Part shown: positions 9,271-19,272 of the stretch, one piece after another
Layout: the number at the start of each line of letters is the position of its first letter
Numbering within the stretch: position 1 is the stretch's first letter
Assembly (NCBI RefSeq): GCF_030817315.1
Contig: NZ_JAUSZF010000001.1
Coordinates: forward strand, 1,100,501 to 1,164,500
DNA: 64,000 nucleotides
Origin: Sphingomonas faeni
GTDB lineage: Bacteria > Pseudomonadota > Alphaproteobacteria > Sphingomonadales > Sphingomonadaceae
Direction: 5' to 3'
Notes under the pieces: generated by a model
Seen by the model: only the letters and a program-made list of their open reading frames with translations
Told to the model about the DNA's origin: nothing
Database searches by the model: none
Position numbers and translations under genes: made by a program

Positions 9271-10005
9271 TCAATCCGTGGGCAGGACCTGTGCATCGCC
9301 ATAGCCGCGCTCGGCGACCGCGTCACGCGCGCGTTGCAGGCTGGCAGCATCTTTGAACGGGCCGATGCGAACGCGGTACAGGCCCCCGCCCTTGACGATC
9401 TTGGCATCGAGGCGCTTCGCCAGCGCCTCGGCGCGCCCCTCGTTCGAGAAGGTTGCGACCTGGAGCACGTAGCGCCGTCCGGGCGCGAAGGCTGGAACGG
9501 GTTCGCGCGTCGGCGCCGTGTCGATGCTATAGGCTTGCGTATAGGTCGGGGTCCGGACCCCGACGGACTTCCCGGCGCGCAGCAGCGAGGCGTCGCGGGA
9601 ACTCGGCACGATCGAGCGGATACGGACGGTTGCGATCTGCTGACGATCGGTGCCTAGCAGATGCGCCGCGGCACGCGAGAGATCGATCATCCGGTCCCGC
9701 CGGCCGGGCCCGCGGTCGTTGATCCGGACCAGGATCGACCGGCCGGTCTCGACCGACGTCACTTCAGCGAACGACCCGAGCGGCAAGGTGCGATGCGCGG
9801 CGGTCATCGCGCCGGGATCGAACGCTTCGCCCGACGCCGTACGGCCTCCGGACAATTCCTCGCCATACCAACTGGCTAGCCCGGTATCCTTGTAGCTGCC
9901 GTAAAGGCCGCCACCGGCCGGGAATACCGCGCCGACGCTTTCGCGCGAATTGCTGCAGGCCGCCAGCGCGAACGCCAGGGCGATGGTCCTAGCGCTCGAC
10001 CGCAT
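9271..10005 (-). CDS. rlpA: RlpA-like septal lytic transglycosylase lipoprotein
   Basis: RlpA cleaves denuded glycan strands at the septum. The N terminus has a lipoprotein signal (LAFALAAC) with Cys at about residue 17. A double-psi beta-barrel follows ([39 protein letters not shown]) with the catalytic Asp. The C terminus is a SPOR domain ([30 protein letters not shown]) that binds septal peptidoglycan. The start overlaps the 3' end of the lytic transglycosylase gene by 17 bases, so the two are cotranscribed. Confidence 0.93.
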   Translation of the reverse strand: MRSSARTIALAFALAACSNSRESVGAVFPAGGGLYGSYKDTGLASWYGEELSGGRTASGEAFDPGAMTAAHRTLPLGSFAEVTSVETGRSILVRINDRGPGRRDRMIDLSRAAAHLLGTDRQQIATVRIRSIVPSSRDASLLRAGKSVGVRTPTYTQAYSIDTAPTREPVPAFAPGRRYVLQVATFSNEGRAEALAKRLDAKIVKGGGLYRVRIGPFKDAASLQRARDAVAERGYGDAQVLPTD

Positions 10006-11035
10006 CGGCCAGCAACCCGACCGAGAGCGCGTAAAAGTTGGAGCAGTTGTAATCGAGGATCACGCGATAGTTACTGGTGAGCAGATAAGCGGTAGCGCCC
10101 TGCCCGTCCGGCTCGAGCAACGTCGCCATCACGCTGTCGGCAGGCAAGCTCCGGCCCTGCGGCGTGACGCCGAGCGCGCGCCACTCGGCGATCGTCCGCC
10201 AGCCGCTATGCCGCTCGAACACGCGAGGGCAGCGCGGTGACACCAGCCGGTTGCGGACCTGCGATCGGTCGAGGCCAGCAGGCACGTTGACCGCGACGCC
10301 CCACGGGTGTCCCGCGCGCCAGCCGGCGTCGGTGAAGTAATTGCCGATCGAAGCGAGCGTATCGGCCGGGCTGTTCCAGATATCGGCGCGTCCGTCGCCG
10401 TCGCCGTCGCGCGCCAGGCGGAGATAGATCGACGGCAGAAATTGCGGATTACCCGTCGCCCCTGCCCAGCTGCCCTTCAACTGGTCACGCGTGACGCCGC
10501 GGTCGAGCATCTTCAGCCCGGCGATGAACTCGCCTGCGAACAGCGACCTGCGCCGCCCCTCATAGGCGAGGCTGGCGAGCGAGCGGAGGAGGTCGAAATT
10601 GCCGGTATAACTGCCGTAATTCGTCTCATGCCCCCAGATCGCGACCATGATCGATTCGGGAACGCCGGTCTCTTGCTCGATCCGCTGCAGCCTCGAGCGC
10701 TGCGCCAGATAGGTCTGCCGGCCACGCGCGATCCGCGCCGTATCGACATGCTGTGCCTTGTAGGGCGCGAAAGCCGGGATCGCGCTTGGGTTGGTCGAAC
10801 CCGGTTGCGCGCGATCAAGCTCGATCACCCGCGTGTTGAGCGTGAGCGTCGGAAAGACCGCGTTGGCGGTGCGCGCACTGACGCCTTCCGCGAGCGCCTG
10901 CTGACGCAGCACGCTCATGTACGATTGAAACCCTGCGTCGTCCTGCGCCGCCGCTGGTGCGCTACCGCACAGCATGGCGATCGTGCCGAATACGCCGTTA
11001 CGCAGCCAAACTGCTGCTCGTGATGCCCCACCCAT
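9989..11035 (-). CDS. mltB: MltB-like lytic murein transglycosylase
   Basis: A soluble lytic transglycosylase of the SLT_2/MltB type. The protein has a signal peptide ending AAAQ. The catalytic glutamate is in [13 protein letters not shown], followed by the family motifs [15 protein letters not shown] and [17 protein letters not shown]. The C-terminal part continues beyond the catalytic domain with a peptidoglycan-binding-like extension ([11 protein letters not shown]). I choose ATG 11035 because it gives a clean signal peptide; an in-frame start 60 bases upstream is possible. No lipobox is seen, so the enzyme is probably soluble in the periplasm. Confidence 0.9.
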   Translation of the reverse strand: MGGASRAAVWLRNGVFGTIAMLCGSAPAAAQDDAGFQSYMSVLRQQALAEGVSARTANAVFPTLTLNTRVIELDRAQPGSTNPSAIPAFAPYKAQHVDTARIARGRQTYLAQRSRLQRIEQETGVPESIMVAIWGHETNYGSYTGNFDLLRSLASLAYEGRRRSLFAGEFIAGLKMLDRGVTRDQLKGSWAGATGNPQFLPSIYLRLARDGDGDGRADIWNSPADTLASIGNYFTDAGWRAGHPWGVAVNVPAGLDRSQVRNRLVSPRCPRVFERHSGWRTIAEWRALGVTPQGRSLPADSVMATLLEPDGQGATAYLLTSNYRVILDYNCSNFYALSVGLLADAVER

Positions 11036-11236
11036 GGCGTGGATGTGCCACAGCCGCTGACCAACCGGAACCTCGCGTCGTCGCACAGTTGGCACGCACA
11101 GACGCGCGAACGGTGTAGGACTGGCATTCTCGACATCCGGCTAGCGAACTACCCGGTCGCTTAGTTCGCCGATTTCGGCAAAGAGCGACGATTGACCAAG
11201 CCGCGTAAGGCGGCACAGCAGGGACCCGGAAGCCAT

Positions 11237-11575
11237 ATGGCGCGAAAGCATTCGAAACACGGTTTCAGCGACGACGTACCGATCGAAGACGAGGCTCCGG
11301 CAGAAACACTATCGTGCTGGCTCTGTGGTCGGCCCACCGGCAAGATCGTCGTTTGGCATCACCCCGTTCCAAAAAGCCGTGGTGGGCGGGACGTCGTACC
11401 GATGCACCCAATCTGCCAGCAGAACTTGACGGCCAACTTTACCAATTCGGAATTGCAGCGTCACGGCATGGATGTGGAGGGCCTGCTGGCGAACCCCGCA
11501 GTGCGTAAATTCGTCGACTGGGTCGCGAACAAGGAGCCGGATTTCACCGCAAGCGTCACGAAAAAACAGCGGTAA
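11237..11575 (+). CDS. Small HNH-endonuclease-like protein
   Basis: A 112-residue protein with a compact HNH-like zinc motif. It shows CWLCGRP, then VVWHHPVPKSRGGRD, then MHPICQQNL, matching the CxxC, HH, GG and HxxC pattern of small HNH nucleases. The role is unknown; such single-domain proteins can be nicking enzymes or have lost activity. ATG 11237 has GGAAG just upstream; a TTG at 11192 would add 15 residues. It is divergent from mltB and convergent with the M1 peptidase. Confidence 0.68.
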   Translation: MARKHSKHGFSDDVPIEDEAPAETLSCWLCGRPTGKIVVWHHPVPKSRGGRDVVPMHPICQQNLTANFTNSELQRHGMDVEGLLANPAVRKFVDWVANKEPDFTASVTKKQR

Positions 11576-11594
11576 GATCCTCTCTCTGTCTTGA

Positions 11595-11657
11595 TAGCCG
11601 CGCGCACTCCGCGGCGTATATTCGTCGACCCGACACGCCGCGGAGTGCGCGCGGCTA
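11595..11657. terminator. Perfect 23-bp inverted repeat between convergent genes
   Basis: Arms 11595-11617 and 11635-11657 are exact reverse complements, with a 17-base loop. The right arm includes the stop codon of the M1 peptidase. The position between convergent genes suggests a bidirectional terminator. There is no T-tract on either side, and the arms are unusually long and GC-rich for an intrinsic terminator. Confidence 0.6.
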
Positions 11658-14324
11658 TTTGACGGCGAGCGCAGCCGCGATTTCCGCGGACTTGGCCTGC
11701 CGCAGAACGCCACAATGCCGAATGCTCTCCAGCGTGCGCTCATACCCCAGAACGCCGACATCGGCCTTGCGGATCAGCGCGCCCACCTTCGCGTCGATCA
11801 GGTCGGCGCGATCGGCACCGCACTGCGTGGCGAGAGCCTGAGGCAGGCGACTGGTGAGGAAGATTCCGTTACCGCCCGCGAGAAGCTTTTCGTAATTGGC
11901 AAGGATCCAGTCGGTACCGAGATCACGAGTGTCGGGATTGCCGACTACGCCGAAGATCAGGCCGATCCTGTCGTAGCTCCGCATCCGCTTGTCATCGAGT
12001 CCGAGAAGATACGTCGCCGCGTCGGCGTGGCCACTGGATGCCGCCGCGCCGATCGCCGTCTGTCGGAAGGTCGGATCCTCGCTCGCCAGCGCCTTGTCGA
12101 TCAGCGACTTGACCACGGGCAAGCCGCCCTCCTGGGCCACCACAGTCAGCGCGCTGCCGAGGAAACCGGTATCCAGCGCGGCCGTGTTGCCAGCAAAGTA
12201 TTTTTCGCCAGCGGTCTTGAGCGTGTTGCGCACGGCAGCGTCGCCAGCCTCGTCCGAGACCAGTTCGACAAGGTCGTGACGCAGGCTCTGCTGATCGGGA
12301 TCGTCCTTCGCATAAACACCGGCAGCGGGGTCGAACCCGAGCGCGGCGAGCCGCGGCGTATAGATCGACGCCAGCACCGCCCGATACCCGGGCAGCGAAG
12401 CCGCGGGGATGAGGCCGCGAGCGCGCAACCCCGTGATCCGCCGTCCGCCGTCGATGCTGGCGGTCGCATCAGGGTTCGCCGCGACCGCACGGGCTTCCGC
12501 GAACAGCCACGCCGCCGGGGCCTTGCCCGCGCGGAAGGCTGCCCACAGGCTGTCGGTGGTGGCCAGTGCCTCGCCGGGCGACAATGTCCCCGAGGCTGCG
12601 ATCAGCGACTGCCAGTCCGCCGGCGCAAGATCGAAGCGATAATAGCCTGCGCCGCCGACATTGGGCATGATCACGCCCGATGCCGGCGCGGCAAGCGACG
12701 TCGCTGGCTTGTCGAGCAGAGAGCACTGCTTCGCGGTCCCGACCCGCACGCAGAACGGGATCGTCCAGCTGAGCGGTGGCGGAGTCGAACCTAGGAAGGC
12801 GTAGCGTGACTGGGTCGCGACGATACCATTGCTCTGCCGGCGAACGTTGACGACTGGGACCCCCTGCTGATCGACGAACGACTTCAGCGCGGCAAGGACG
12901 CGCGGATCCTTTGCCGCATCGGAGATCGATTCGAAGAACTGCTCCGACGTCGCATTGCCGTAGGCGTGACGCTTGAGATGAAGCCGTACGCCCGCCTTGA
13001 ACTTCTCGTCGCCGAGATAGGCGGCGATCATCGCCACGACCTGTCCACCCTTGCCATAGGTGATGTTGTCGAATGCGGAGTCGATCTGTCCGTTCTCGGC
13101 GATCGGCTGGTGGATCGGGCGGCCGACCTCCAGCGCATCGGTATTCATCGTGCCGAAGCCCTCGGCCAGCGCGCCGACACCGATCTTGAGTTCCGGGCGC
13201 CACTCGTTGCCGATCCGATAGCCCATCCAGTTGGCGAAGCTTTCGTTCAGCCAGATATCGTCCCACCATGCCGGGGTGACGAGATCACCGAACCACTGGT
13301 GCGACAGCTCGTGCGCGACGATCATCCCGAACGCCTGCTTGTCGCGGGTCGTCGCGCCCGGCGCCAGGAAGATGATGCCGTCGCCGTACGTGTCGGCGCC
13401 CGCATTCTCCATCGCGCCGGCCATGATCGGCGTGCCGATCTGGTCCAGCTTGGGAAAGGGAAACGGCTCGCCGAAATAGTTTTCGAGCAATGACACGATG
13501 CGCGGCGTCTCGGCCATCACATAGCCCATCTTGTCCTTCTGCGCCGTGGTGGCGACCGCACCATAGGGCATCGGCGCGGGGCGTTGGGGCGTTGGCGGGA
13601 TCATGCCGGTCTGGTGGACAAACGGCCCGGTATCGAACGCGACTAGGTAGGTCGGGAGTGGCTTGGTCGGAGCGAACTGGTGCTTCTCCAGCCCGCCCGT
13701 AACGTTGGTTACCGCAACCCGTGGCGCGTTGCTGACGGCGACGAAGCCCGGATGCGTCGTGACCGAAACGGTGAACGGCGTCTTGAAGCCGGGCTCGTCG
13801 AAGCTTGGGAAAGCAGCCCGCGCGTCGATGCTCTCGAACTGGGTCCAGCTATACCAGGCGTCGCCGACCTTGACGTGAAACAGCCCCGATGCGCTGTCGC
13901 CCAGATTGCCGGTATACTCGAACGCCAGCGTTGCCGGGCCGGCAGGAAGCGTCTGCGCGAAGTCCAGCCGCGCGGTGCCGGTCTGGTCGACCTGCGTGAA
14001 GACCGCGGACGTCGCCTTCCCGCCGATCATCGCGACTGCCTTGGTGATCTTGAGGTCGCGACCGTGCATGTAGAGCGATTTCGTCGGCGCCTTCAGCGTG
14101 ACGTCGATCTCGTTACGCCCGGAAAAACTGTCCTTCTCCGGCAGGATCGTGAAATCGAGGCGATAAGCCTTGGGTATCGCGGCATCGGAAAGCCTGCCCT
14201 TGGGCGCTTTTGCATCGGCCGTCACCGCTGTCTTGATCGGCGCCTCGGCTTTAGGTGCCGACTGCGCCCCGGCTGTCGTGGCAAGTAGCAGAGCGGTAAA
14301 GCCGGCAAAATATGGCGCGCGCAT
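11655..14324 (-). CDS. Periplasmic M1-family aminopeptidase
   Basis: A zinc aminopeptidase that removes N-terminal residues from peptides. From ATG 14324 the protein is about 889 residues and begins with a signal peptide (MRAPYFAGFTALLLATTAGAQ). The exopeptidase motif GAMENAG and the zinc site HELSHQW with the downstream glutamate (WLNESFANW) are intact. The C-terminal ERAP1-like helical domain is full length. The gene is single and divergent from astB. It likely feeds on imported or periplasmic peptides alongside the two secreted S9 peptidases further along. Confidence 0.92.
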   Translation of the reverse strand: MRAPYFAGFTALLLATTAGAQSAPKAEAPIKTAVTADAKAPKGRLSDAAIPKAYRLDFTILPEKDSFSGRNEIDVTLKAPTKSLYMHGRDLKITKAVAMIGGKATSAVFTQVDQTGTARLDFAQTLPAGPATLAFEYTGNLGDSASGLFHVKVGDAWYSWTQFESIDARAAFPSFDEPGFKTPFTVSVTTHPGFVAVSNAPRVAVTNVTGGLEKHQFAPTKPLPTYLVAFDTGPFVHQTGMIPPTPQRPAPMPYGAVATTAQKDKMGYVMAETPRIVSLLENYFGEPFPFPKLDQIGTPIMAGAMENAGADTYGDGIIFLAPGATTRDKQAFGMIVAHELSHQWFGDLVTPAWWDDIWLNESFANWMGYRIGNEWRPELKIGVGALAEGFGTMNTDALEVGRPIHQPIAENGQIDSAFDNITYGKGGQVVAMIAAYLGDEKFKAGVRLHLKRHAYGNATSEQFFESISDAAKDPRVLAALKSFVDQQGVPVVNVRRQSNGIVATQSRYAFLGSTPPPLSWTIPFCVRVGTAKQCSLLDKPATSLAAPASGVIMPNVGGAGYYRFDLAPADWQSLIAASGTLSPGEALATTDSLWAAFRAGKAPAAWLFAEARAVAANPDATASIDGGRRITGLRARGLIPAASLPGYRAVLASIYTPRLAALGFDPAAGVYAKDDPDQQSLRHDLVELVSDEAGDAAVRNTLKTAGEKYFAGNTAALDTGFLGSALTVVAQEGGLPVVKSLIDKALASEDPTFRQTAIGAAASSGHADAATYLLGLDDKRMRSYDRIGLIFGVVGNPDTRDLGTDWILANYEKLLAGGNGIFLTSRLPQALATQCGADRADLIDAKVGALIRKADVGVLGYERTLESIRHCGVLRQAKSAEIAAALAVK

Positions 14325-14640
14325 CAGGATTCCCGCTATAGTGTAGTACGAGCGTAACTCAGCACTCTTTCCTCGGCAAGCGTTGAGATCGGTAGCGGCC
14401 TGATGAGGCGAGAGAACGGCCGTGAGCGCGTGACTGAGCAAACAGCTACCGCGAAGAAATGGTACGCCATCTAAGAATCCTGCGCCAGAATTTTGGTCAC
14501 CTTCCGGATCCCCTCCCTTATGATCGGACGGATGGTAAGACAGGAAACGAGCTTTATGTCATGAGATCGCCCGGCAATTAACTTTGTGCCGAGTTCGCCT
14601 CAGCTATGGGCTAAGAATTCCGCGTTGGCAGGAGTATCGC
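14325..14640. other. Divergent intergenic region, M1 peptidase / astB
   Basis: This 316-base region must hold promoters for both divergent genes. I see no convincing gene, repeat or riboswitch. The only clear element is GGAG at 14631, the ribosome-binding site for astB. Confidence 0.5.
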
Positions 14641-15930
14641 ATGATCGAGGTCAATTTCGACGGGATCGTCGGCCCCACACATAATTATGCAGGTCTTTCA
14701 CTCGGCAATCGTGCATCATCCGCCAATGCGGGCGCCGTGTCCGCTCCTCGGCTTGCCGCCCTTCAAGGCATCACGAAGATGCGGCGAATGATGGCGATGG
14801 GTCTCCCGCAGGGTATCTTTCTGCCGCATCGTCGGCCCAACGTCGGATGGCTGCGAACGCTCGGTTTCGATGGAAGCGATAGCGAGGTGCTTGCTTCGGC
14901 ATGGCGTGCCGACCGGGCACTCGTCGCCAATGCGATGTCGGCGTCGGCGATGTGGACGGCGAACGCTGGCACCGTTTCGCCTGCTTCCGACACGCGCGAT
15001 GGTGTATGTCATATCTCGGTCGCAAACCTGTCGACGATGCCGCATCGGGCCAGCGAGGCTGCTCAGACCGAACGCCAACTGCGTCTCGCCTTCTCCGACC
15101 CGCGCTACTTCCATGTCCATGCCGCCCTGCCCTCCCCATTCGGGGACGAAGGTGCTGCGAACTTCATGCGGATCGTGCCCCCTGACCACGGCGGCGCGGT
15201 TGAAATCTTCGTTTACGGCGAAGGTCAGGCCGGGGGCTTCCCGTCGCGTCAGCACCGGACCGCCAGCGAGGCGGTCGCACGACGTCATGGCCTGGACCCG
15301 CTTCGCACGGTGATGGTGCGGCAGAGCGAGGCGGCAATTGCGGCTGGAGCGTTTCACAACGATGTGGTGGCGGTGGCAAACGGTCACGTGCTGTTCGCAC
15401 ATGCGCAAGCATTTGCGGCGCCTGGCGATTTGTACGCGAAGATCGAGGCGTTGATCCCCGGGGCAACGATCATCGAAGTCCCTGCCGCCCGCGTAAGCCT
15501 GGATACTGCGATACGGACTTATCTGTTCAATTCCCAACTCGTCACGATGCCGGACGGCGGAATGACCCTCGTGCTGCCTGCGGAAGCACGAGACAATGTC
15601 GATGTCTGGGGTTGGCTATCGGAACTGATCACGACCGGAGGCCCGATCACGCGGCTGGAGATCGTCGATGTCCGGGAGTCCATGCGGAACGGCGGCGGTC
15701 CTGCGTGCCTCAGGCTTCGCGTACAGGTCGACGCCGACGCATTCGCCGCGATCGACCGTCGCTTCCTGCTCGACGAGGCCATATGCGACCGCATCGAAAC
15801 GGTTATCGCGGCCGAGTGGCCCGAGCAGATCGCGCCCGACGACCTCGGTGACCCCCATCTCTGGGAGCAATGCACGCGCGCACGCGCAGAGTTGACCGCA
15901 GCGCTCGGGTTCAGTCGGGATGAAATCTGA
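14641..15930 (+). CDS. astB: N-succinylarginine dihydrolase
   Basis: The second enzyme of the arginine succinyltransferase pathway; it converts N2-succinylarginine to N2-succinylornithine, ammonia and CO2. The N terminus MIEVNFDGIVGPTHNYAGLS is diagnostic. The active-site histidine segment FHNDVVAVANG and the cysteine segment NGGGPACLRLRV are both present. The 429-residue length is normal. The ATG has GGAG upstream. No astA, astC, astD or astE lies nearby in this window, so the gene stands alone. Confidence 0.95.
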   Translation: MIEVNFDGIVGPTHNYAGLSLGNRASSANAGAVSAPRLAALQGITKMRRMMAMGLPQGIFLPHRRPNVGWLRTLGFDGSDSEVLASAWRADRALVANAMSASAMWTANAGTVSPASDTRDGVCHISVANLSTMPHRASEAAQTERQLRLAFSDPRYFHVHAALPSPFGDEGAANFMRIVPPDHGGAVEIFVYGEGQAGGFPSRQHRTASEAVARRHGLDPLRTVMVRQSEAAIAAGAFHNDVVAVANGHVLFAHAQAFAAPGDLYAKIEALIPGATIIEVPAARVSLDTAIRTYLFNSQLVTMPDGGMTLVLPAEARDNVDVWGWLSELITTGGPITRLEIVDVRESMRNGGGPACLRLRVQVDADAFAAIDRRFLLDEAICDRIETVIAAEWPEQIAPDDLGDPHLWEQCTRARAELTAALGFSRDEI

Positions 15931-16330
15931 GGAAGCGGTAAGATTCCAATCCTGTGCGAGGTCGAGTGCTGCGTGATCTTGGATTGATGCAACGATCATC
16001 ACTTGTCGGCAGCATTTTCCAGTCCTGAATTCGCAGGTGCCTCGGAACTACCGCCAACACGTTCATGGATGATATCGGTAGCGCGAGGGCTTGCATGCGA
16101 CGTCACGCTACGCGATCCTATCACCGCCACCGCGTTGAATCGTCGACGTGTCTACACCCGAGGCACGTGCGAAGAGCGTGAGGCGGTCAAGACGACACCA
16201 AGCCGCCCCCGAAACCAGTACGTGCTTTCGAAATCGTCGGTTTTCCGCTATCGCTCCCTGAATAGATAGCCGGTCCCGCCGATCGTGCACCTGCGTGCCC
16301 GCCGCGCCTTTTATACCTTGGGAGTCCGGT
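15931..16330. other. Intergenic region with no recognised feature
   Basis: About 400 bases between astB and the antiporter gene. Short open frames exist on both strands, but none has a convincing ribosome-binding site or resembles a known protein. I see no strong repeat or hairpin. Confidence 0.4.
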
Positions 16331-17983
16331 TTGCAGATTGTGACCTTGTGCCTGTTCCTGTTGCTCGCCGTTGTGGTGAGCGGCATCGCCTCGCGCATGC
16401 TGCCCTCGGCGCTGCCCCGGCCGCTCGTACAAATCGCGCTCGGTGCACTGATCGGCATGGTCGCGCATGTTCGCGTAGAACTCGATCCCGAACTCTTTTT
16501 CCTGCTGCTCGTCCCGCCGCTGCTGTTCCTCGATGGCTGGCGAATTCCAAAGGACGAGCTCTTCCGTGATCGCGGCGCGGTATTGGGGCTCGCATTGGGC
16601 CTCGTCTTCCTTACGGTTCTCGGCATGGGCTTGTTTGTCCACTGGCTGATCCCTGCCATGCCGCTCGGCGTCGCGTTCGCACTAGCTGCGGTGGTGTCGC
16701 CGACCGATCCTATCGCCGTATCCGCGGTCGCGCAGAACGCGCCGATCCCAAAGCGGATGATGCATATTCTCGAAGGCGAGGCGCTGCTGAACGACGCGTC
16801 TGGTCTGGTCTGCGTGCGGTTCGCGATCGCCGCGGTGCTGACCGGTACCTTCTCGTTTGCCGATGCCGCAGCGACGTTCGCGTGGATGGCGATCGCGGGC
16901 GTTGCGATCGGCGTTGGCGTGGCGCTCGGTATCGTCGCTACGAAGAGTGCCTTCGCACGTCGGTTCGGCGACGAGGCCGGCTCGAACATCCTCGTCAGCC
17001 TGTTGATTCCGTTCGCCGCGTATCTGCTGGCCGAACACGTCCACGCGTCCGGCGTTCTCGCCGCCGCCGCCGCGGGCATCGCGATGACCTTCACCGACGC
17101 GACCACCGCGGTCGCCGCCGGAACGCGCATCCGCAGGCGCGCGGTGTGGGACATGCTGCAATTTACGTTGAACGGCGTGATCTTCGTGCTGCTCGGCGAG
17201 CAACTGCCCGAGGTGTTCGTTCGGGCGCGCGATACCGTGACCTCGACCGGACACGTAAGCCCGTGGTGGCTGGCGGTGTATGTCGTCGCGGTCGTCGCCG
17301 GGCTTGCGATACTGCGCTATGGCTGGGTCTGGGTTTCACTCCAGTTCACGCTGCTGCGTGCACGGCGGCGCAACGATACGGTTGCCGGCGAAAGTCCGCC
17401 ACGGCGCATCATCGCGGCGATGTCGTGCGCAGGCGCGCGTGGTGCCATCACGCTGGCAGGCGCGCTGACGCTCCCGCTGAGCCTCGCCGACGGTACACCG
17501 TTCCCGGCGCGCGATCTCGTCATTTTTCTGGCGTCGGGCGTGATCCTTTCGTCGCTCGCCATCGCGGCCGTCGCGCTGCCGTTACTGCTGCGTGGCCTCA
17601 GCCTGCCGCCCGAAACCGGGATCGGTGCCGCGCGCGATCAGGCTCGACTGGTTGCCGCCAACGCGGCGATCGCCGAACTTGACCGCGTCCAGCACCGGAT
17701 GGCTGAAGGGCGCGACGATCCCGACCGTTTCACCGACGTCGCCGCGCGCTTGATGGACCAGTACCGCGAACGCATCGACAGCCTCTCCTCGCTGCCGGAG
17801 GACCGCGCGCGGCAGGGCGACGTCAAGATCGAACGCGACATGCGGCTTGCGGCGGTGCGCGCGGAGCGCAACGCAATCTTTGACCTGGCACGCCGCCGGG
17901 AGATCGGTGTCGAACTGGCGGAGCAATTGGGTCGCGAACTTGACCTGATCGATGCGCGATTGTCGCGGCAAGGCCTCGCCTGA
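16331..17983 (+). CDS. CPA1-family Na+/H+ antiporter
   Basis: A monovalent cation/proton antiporter of the inner membrane. About 12 hydrophobic segments fill residues 1-410, including the FLDGWR segment and the VSPTDPIAVSAV motif with the transport-site Asp of CPA1 proteins. LEGEALLNDASGLV follows, with the ND pair typical of NhaP-type exchangers. A cytosolic helical tail of about 130 residues ends the protein. I favour TTG 16331, which has GGGAG six bases upstream and gives MQIVTLCLFLLLAVVVSG; GTG 16295 would add 12 residues. Ion specificity cannot be read from the sequence. Confidence 0.9.
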   Translation: MQIVTLCLFLLLAVVVSGIASRMLPSALPRPLVQIALGALIGMVAHVRVELDPELFFLLLVPPLLFLDGWRIPKDELFRDRGAVLGLALGLVFLTVLGMGLFVHWLIPAMPLGVAFALAAVVSPTDPIAVSAVAQNAPIPKRMMHILEGEALLNDASGLVCVRFAIAAVLTGTFSFADAAATFAWMAIAGVAIGVGVALGIVATKSAFARRFGDEAGSNILVSLLIPFAAYLLAEHVHASGVLAAAAAGIAMTFTDATTAVAAGTRIRRRAVWDMLQFTLNGVIFVLLGEQLPEVFVRARDTVTSTGHVSPWWLAVYVVAVVAGLAILRYGWVWVSLQFTLLRARRRNDTVAGESPPRRIIAAMSCAGARGAITLAGALTLPLSLADGTPFPARDLVIFLASGVILSSLAIAAVALPLLLRGLSLPPETGIGAARDQARLVAANAAIAELDRVQHRMAEGRDDPDRFTDVAARLMDQYRERIDSLSSLPEDRARQGDVKIERDMRLAAVRAERNAIFDLARRREIGVELAEQLGRELDLIDARLSRQGLA

Positions 17984-17995
17984 TCCAAGCGGAAT

Positions 17996-18036
17996 AGCGC
18001 CCCGCCCGTCCGTGTGACTGAAACCGACGGGGCGCT
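17996..18036 (+). terminator. Hairpin downstream of antiporter gene
   Basis: Arms 17996-18004 and 18028-18036 are perfect 9-base complements with a 23-base loop, 12 bases after the antiporter stop codon. It fits a terminator but lacks a T-run. Confidence 0.45.
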
Positions 18037-18208
18037 GAAGGTACGCGTTACTAGGCGATTCCTCTGCCTGCGCTTTGCCGTCCAAAGGTGAATTTGTAAT
18101 GAACGCGCGTATCGTCCCCATCCGTACAAAACACTCGTTGCCAAGCAGGCACCGAGGATGCCGCGGCTTGGCGGTGGGCCTAAATGATCGAGTTATTGGT
18201 ACGCCCCT

Positions 18209-18901
18209 ATGACGACCCCGATCCTCTACAGCTTCCGACGCTGCCCTTTTGCGATCCGCGCGCGTCTCGCGATCGCGGCCAACGACCGTCGTGTTGAACT
18301 GCGCGAGATCGTCTTGCGGGACAAGCCGGCGGCGATGCTAGACGCGTCACCCAAGGGAACCGTGCCGGTGCTCGTACTGCCGGACGGGGCGGTGATCGAC
18401 GAGAGCCTCGACATCATGCGCTGGGCTTGTGCGAACACACGTGATGCCGCGTGGCCGACCGGTAGCGACGCCGCGTTGATCGCGACGAACGACGGCGCCT
18501 TCAAACACCATCTCGATCGCTACAAATATGCTGACCGCTACGACGTCGATCCGATCGAACACCGCGATGCCGCGACGGGCTTGCTCCGCAACTTGGACGA
18601 GAGGCTAGACGCTGCTGACAGTCTCGGCAGCAGCCCGCAGTCGATGACCGATCTCGCGATCATGCCGTTCGTCCGCCAGTTCGCGCAGACCGATCGATCT
18701 TATTTCGCCGGCCTGCCGTTCGAGCGGCTCCACATGTGGTTAGCCATGCATCTCGGATCGACGCTGTTCGCCCAGGTCATGATACGCCCGGCGCCTTGGC
18801 AACCGGGAGGCCCTCGGATGTTGTTCCCGACGACGGACGCCCCGGCAAACCCAAAACTCCCAACCAGAACGCCTCCCGGTCAGCGATCGGAAAGTGGCTG
18901 A
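18209..18901 (+). CDS. Glutathione S-transferase family protein
   Basis: A 230-residue protein with a thioredoxin-like N-terminal GST domain. It has LYSFRRCPFAIRARLAI with a Cys-Pro at about 12-13, then KGTVPVLVLPDG containing the cis-proline before the glutathione site, and the following Glu-Ser (DESLDIM). The C-terminal helical domain covers about residues 85-200. The last 30 residues are Pro/Thr-rich and probably disordered. The CPF motif suggests glutaredoxin-like or thiol-transferase chemistry. Substrate unknown; single gene. Confidence 0.85.
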   Translation: MTTPILYSFRRCPFAIRARLAIAANDRRVELREIVLRDKPAAMLDASPKGTVPVLVLPDGAVIDESLDIMRWACANTRDAAWPTGSDAALIATNDGAFKHHLDRYKYADRYDVDPIEHRDAATGLLRNLDERLDAADSLGSSPQSMTDLAIMPFVRQFAQTDRSYFAGLPFERLHMWLAMHLGSTLFAQVMIRPAPWQPGGPRMLFPTTDAPANPKLPTRTPPGQRSESG

Positions 18902-19272
18902 ACGTCCGCTAGCTAAGCCATGCTCAGCCTCGAAGCGGCGCGCACGTAGGTGATGTTGGTCACGTTCGGCCTAACCATGGCGGTGCGGACGATATGCCCT
19001 TCCACAGCGGTAAACGCGCGCGATGCGGCCCGACAGCGCGAAGCAGAACAGCAGCACTAACGTTTATAGAAGTCGCGACGGCGGCGCGTCGAAATTGTCG
19101 TAATCGGCCGCAACGGTAGGACGCGACATTGACGATCCCAATGGCAGGAGTGATGCCCCTATTATCGCTCTACCCCAGCCCTGGTTACGATCTGCATGCA
19201 AACCACTGGGTTGAGCGCTTGCGCTGCCGCGCATGCGCAGGCAGTAGGCGGCCAAACCCCAGGAGTTCGAAC
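18902..19272. other. Intergenic region with no supportable gene
   Basis: A 371-base stretch between the GST gene and the next small gene. Frames are short and lack good starts. A 21-codon frame on the minus strand near 19064-19130 was not convincing. The only clear element is AGGAG near 19261, serving the gene at 19273. Confidence 0.4.

Noticed and set aside
8009..9304. Long plus-strand open frame opposite the D,D-carboxypeptidase
   Set aside because: It lies wholly opposite a gene with all three penicillin-binding motifs; its product is Arg/His-rich and has no recognisable domain, as expected of antisense frames in high-GC DNA.
11237..11575. HNH protein as part of a homing or restriction system
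   Set aside because: No intron, intein, methylase or terminase partner is adjacent; the gene sits among housekeeping genes, so only the domain is reported.
16003..16269. 88-codon frame between astB and the antiporter gene
   Set aside because: No ribosome-binding site and no family resemblance; composition fits non-coding sequence.
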